A stretch of DNA of 64,000 nucleotides, from positions 930,001-994,000 of the forward strand of contig CP103028.1 of NCBI GenBank assembly GCA_024752435.1, written 5' to 3'. The DNA is from Allantophomopsis cytisporea (Eukaryota > Ascomycota > Leotiomycetes > Phacidiales > Phacidiaceae). Below are positions 60,182 to 64,000 of this stretch, in pieces. A model generated the notes under the pieces. The model was not told where the DNA came from and made no database searches. It saw nothing but the letters and a program-made list of their open reading frames with translations. How positions within the stretch are numbered: position 1 is the stretch's first letter; each line of letters opens with the position of its first letter. The translations under genes were made by a program, and so were the position numbers.

Positions 60182-60922
60182 TATTAAAGCAACAATAAAT
60201 CTTATAGCCAAAGATAATATCAGAATTTATGTATTAGTTCCCTCCATAGATATTTTCGTCAAAGCGGAGAAGTTGAACATATATGGTTTCGGTTATGTAT
60301 AAAACGCCCTTTAGAGTCAGATAGATTGCACAGCTCCTAGTACAAAAGCCAAAAAATGCGTGTCGAGTGGGGATGGTACCCGTATGTACTGTGTGTTACA
60401 GGTGGTGGGAGCCGGAACGACCGTTTGGTCATTAGCGCAAACAGGGGTTAAACACCCTACTCACGATCCCCATGGCTGCCCTATTGCGACTAACAACCAA
60501 ATATTCATTCCGGATCCCACCACATATAGTACACAGTAGTATAAGAACAAATGTATCATCTTCAACGAACAAACTCTTAACGAATGATATCTAGGAAGGT
60601 GTTGTTCGGCCGATATACCTCGGCGATCTCGGTGCAAAGATAAGAAGCCATGGCCTGGCAATGTCTAACTTGTAATTTTGTGACGTGGTGTAAGTAACTG
60701 CATATGCAATGGGTCAGTGGCAGCTATACGAGATAGATATCGGCCAACAGATAACAGATTGAGTATGCAATGGCGTGGTCTTGGTATTCCATCAAACTAT
60801 CAACTCATTTATATCACTTGATATCGTCCTTTGTTCTTGTTGTTCATTCAATATCTGGAGTTTCGATTTCATACTACAAGGTACCTTTCCGCTTCACCCC
60901 AATTTCGAATCACAGAATCAAA
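60182..60922. other. Intergenic, leader of second UstYa gene
   Basis: Promoter and 5' leader of the downstream gene. An in-frame ATG at 60770 would extend the protein by 51 hydrophobic residues but is not favoured. No other feature. Confidence 0.45.
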
Positions 60923-61906
60923 ATGTCATTTGACAAAAGAGCACTCATTCCATGGCTCAAGTATGACAAACTTAGTTTAAAAGAAGGGTCAACCAATTCT
61001 TTCTTAGAAAACGACGATACCACAATGGAACGCATACCTTCATCTATTACAAAGCGCTCTACCATCAGGACAGTTCTGTTTACAGTTTCCCTTATCTCAA
61101 GCTTTGCTCTTGGTGCCGTGGTAGCATTATATTCCATGGGTGCTCAAACAAATCAAATAAAGTCTGGAATTGTCCCAGAATGTAAGTTTCTTAGTTCCTA
61201 GTAGCATTTTGTGAACTTCATTCAATCTGTACTAAATCTAAATAGTTTCTACACACATTCGCACGATAACTTTTCAAGAAGAGTTTCTTGAGCCTCCCTC
61301 ACCAGCCTCTGACGCCCAATGGAGTTCTGTTCTTCCGTATGGGTCATTTATCTTGATCCCTGATGCTGAGGACTATGGCCTACCTTCTGGATTGCCAACC
61401 CCTCACAATGGAACAATTGCTTATGGCTTAACTTGGACTCACGAGTACCATTGTCTTGTATGACCCGCTCGATCCTAGATAGCCTTGTAGGCCATGGACC
61501 TAAGACTGACTTGAACATAGATGATGGTTCGCCAATACTTCTGGGAGCTCGTTCGGGGAACTTCGGAATTTGTTCATAATGAGGGTGAGGAAGATACACT
61601 CGATCCACGGGTGCGTAGGGAGCTGGGTCATGCTTCTCATTGCATAGACTACGTAAGGCAACTAGTTGTGTGCAATGCAGATATGACTATTGAGGTTCCA
61701 GCAACGTACCCTGCTGCAGATGGAAATCCATATCATATTGACGGCTATGGGACAAGTCACCAATGCAAAAACTATGTATGTAAAGAATTACCGAGTCTAG
61801 TATTATTTCAACAACATAAAGCAAGTGGACTGACTATTATTAGGACGAAGTTATTGAGTATATGGCCGCAAATACCCCTCCAAGATCTCACGATTCTCAC
61901 CACTAG
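60923..61906 (+). CDS. UstYa-family (DUF3328) oxidase, second copy
   Basis: 262-residue type II membrane protein in four exons (60923-61181, 61246-61457, 61521-61775, 61844-61906; introns 63-68 nt). The helix is at about 50-71. The lumenal domain has THEYHCL (His152, His155, Cys156), followed by GHASHCIDYVRQ (His194, His197, Cys198), the two HxxHC metal motifs. NADMTIEVPAT and the conserved ending GTSHQCKNYDEVIEYMAANT complete it. Sequence and intron positions differ from the 55-kb copy, so the two are divergent paralogues, as in known dikaritin clusters that use more than one UstYa protein. It lies 2 kb downstream of the repeat precursor on the same strand, making it a candidate partner for cyclisation. 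Confidence 0.92.
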
Positions 61907-62214
61907 AGTGGACATAAGCGAGTAATATATTTCTTTATTTTCACATTCACTACTAGCTCTATGGTGATAGGCAGCACTTTATTCGAGATCGTTGTAGAAA
62001 ATCAGGGGGTTACACTACGACATCAGATGTGTGGACGTTGCATAGTCTGTCACTACAAGTAGATGTGCTCATGACAGCTTGTAATATAATTCAGCCCTCG
62101 CCACCGGATTAATCAGTCCCCGCGGTGGGTGTTCCGTCTCCAAGTCGCTCATCTGTGATGTAAAACCTACATTTTGTTAGATCAGAAATTATCATGTTCA
62201 TTTTTTGAGGCATT
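61907..62214. other. Intergenic
   Basis: 3' flanks of the UstYa gene and the SDR relic; nothing supported. Confidence 0.5.
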
Positions 62215-62830
62215 TTGTTGAAAGAATTGGCGATAACGTATTGAATCCTTCCAGGCGGTAGGCCGCGCTGCAGTCCCAGATAAAATGTGCTATTTCTGTC
62301 CTAGTAATGCCGAAGGAAAGCATTATAGGGTCTGCCATAACGTTGTTTTGTTACTCGTATAGATATAATTCTTGGACGCCGACCCCGGAAGGTGCACGAA
62401 ACCACGTACAGCTTCCTAAGCAGCGACGACAGCGCTGTCGAGACTTACCGCCATATCCCGTACATAATTGTCCACCGATAGCATAGAAGATAGATCCTCA
62501 GATAAAGCTAATGTGTGTAATGCAGCTAGATTATACTCTATTAGCAAGACGTAACTATGCAATGAGTCTAAATTCCAGAACTATATTTGTCCACCATTGT
62601 AGACGACGACGCTGAGAGGTGCACCCAGCTCTTTTGTAACCTTCCCAAACACCATCGAGACAACTGAAGGTTGCGACCAGTCAATGTATAATTGCAGATG
62701 CTTCTTTTTCTTTCTTTGATCCAACAAGCTCCGCGCGGCAGAAGCTACACTATATCCCTCCGCTGCAAAGCGAGAAGCGACACTTGCCCGATTCTAGGGC
62801 CGGCGCCAAGGATTAGTACGATGAGTGTTC
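62215..62830 (-). pseudogene. Decayed short-chain dehydrogenase gene
   Basis: Minus-strand remains of an SDR in broken frames. A cofactor strand VLILGAGPRIG (about 62800-62830) continues in another frame as SVASRFAAEGYSVASAARS. WSQPSVVSMVFGKVTKELGA and PLSVVVYNGGQI follow (about 62585-62680), then VVAA-stop-EAVRGFVHLPGSASKNYIYTSNKTT and FGITRTEIAHFIWDCSAAY. One stop is a TAG where Gln is expected, a C-to-T change. No intact product is possible. It may once have been a tailoring enzyme of the neighbouring cluster. Confidence 0.6.
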
Positions 62831-64000
62831 ATATGCCGAAGATTAGATATCGAGCTGCGATGGTGTCAAAACAGCTGATAAATACAATACAGTTGAAGAA
62901 ATGTTAATATCGTTGATAGTGAGCTCCTAAAGCATTTTGTATTATTACATGACAGTCTAGCCATCTTTTATATTGAAGTTCATCAAGGAGTGTGCCAAAG
63001 ACCACTTTTGACGAGGATAGGGTAACGATGCCTGACTCTTTGAATCCTCTAAGTCCTATAAATCCTTCAAGTCTGCCAAGTTCTTATGACGATGAACTTT
63101 CTCAGTTTCAGCTGGCTAAAGGGCTTCTGGGGGAGTGCTCAGCGACTATCAATGAGGACTTTCTTGAAACTGTGGAGTTGAAAGATGAGGGCACCTGAGA
63201 AGCTATGACCATAGCATGGTTAGCAAAAGCAGTTACAGTGGAATCACGCAGTTGAACTATGGGGCAAACATCATGTGACACGAGCGCGGCGCAGTGATAG
63301 AGTTTTTGAAAGCAGAAAATTATGTAAAATCCAGTATTGCCTCAAGAGATGCGCAAATGCTATTGACCTTTCAGTGGGCGACGTTTAAAGGGGGCTGAAC
63401 TCTAGCGGGATCGATCTTCAAGCGAGACTCGCCCAAAGGTTCAGCGCTTACAAGAATTACGAAAATGTCCAAATCAATTTATATCAAAAGACTCATGGAA
63501 TGTTGATCAACAACTAGCTTTAAAATTATCATGAAACTTTGGATTGGGATTAGTATTACTATTGACTAGGTGAGTGCGCAATGCTGATAAAGTTATAAGA
63601 AAGATCAAGACAAGTAGAACAGATTCCAGTAACATCGTTTCTTCATGAGTATTATATACTTACATTGGAATATGACCCTTTATCTTCACTACCGAAGCTC
63701 TTGAAGAAATAGCGAGACTCGAGGTTTTAAAGATCTCTATAATATTAACATGAAACAACGGATCTATTATTTACTAAATTATATAGACCATAGAGTGCCC
63801 ATTAATAGTATTATCTTTATAATCTCATGATGAGGAGACTAATATACTTGTCTTGTTATCTCCTAAAATATACATGTTACATTAAGTAGGTTACGCTTAA
63901 CCACGTTTATTCAATCTACTTAACCTACCGAAAGTTTGATTGGGCAGTACTTCCCCACCTAGCCTATCAGTTGTCCAAAACTCTTGCTTAGTCGGGCTAA
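62831..64000. other. AT-rich right flank
   Basis: No intact gene. A 68-codon plus frame (62992-63198, Ser/Pro/Leu-rich) is unassigned. The last 300 bp are strongly AT-rich, with a small inverted repeat GTAGGTTA/TAACCTAC near 63886-63929. Confidence 0.4.

Overview
The window is nuclear DNA of a filamentous ascomycete (Pezizomycotina). Most genes carry several short introns of about 45-130 nt with GTAAGT/GTATGT-like donors and CTNAY-type branch sites. The gene set is fungal: mitochondrial DNA polymerase gamma, an Slx8-type RING ligase, a CorA/Alr-type Mg transporter, GH12 and GH18 enzymes, LysM/CBM18 and UstYa-family proteins. Protein style suggests a leotiomycete or related plant- or litter-associated fungus, but that is an impression, not a search result. 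Coding models were built by hand-splicing both strands; every multi-exon model quoted sums to a whole number of codons.

Layout. 0-8.3 kb is a core region: MIP1 (minus, 3' end outside the window), a divergent Slx8-like STUbL, a CofD/UPF0052 family protein and a CorA transporter. 8.8-15.5 kb holds a secreted GH12 glucanase and a 1262-residue GMC oxidoreductase fused to an alpha/beta hydrolase. 15.5-20 kb is gene-poor and AT-rich, with one decayed tudor-domain (Hva1-like) gene. 20-26.6 kb holds two 2-oxoglutarate/Fe(II) oxygenases flanking an allantoate-permease-type MFS transporter, followed by a frameshifted esterase pseudogene. 29-33.5 kb has a secreted intradiol dioxygenase-like protein, an SDR and a DUF6594-type membrane protein. 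34.5-37 kb has two unrecognised intracellular proteins. 38-49.3 kb is a divergent pair: a LysM+CBM18 chitin-binding protein and a 1686-residue killer-toxin-like GH18 chitinase. 49.9-54.3 kb has an ACC-synthase-like aminotransferase and a low-complexity hydrophilic protein.

55-62 kb is the most interesting part. It holds two UstYa-family (DUF3328) oxidase genes on either side of a small secreted precursor made of seven near-identical 12-residue repeats (DDEIAGNYKPKR), each ending in a Kex2 Lys-Arg site. This is the architecture of a fungal ribosomal peptide (dikaritin-type RiPP) cluster, with a core sequence I do not recognise. A decayed SDR lies just downstream, and the AT-rich, gene-poor right flank may hide or have lost the rest of the cluster. 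A mitochondrial-type tRNA-Leu(UAA)-like element lies between the precursor and the second oxidase gene.
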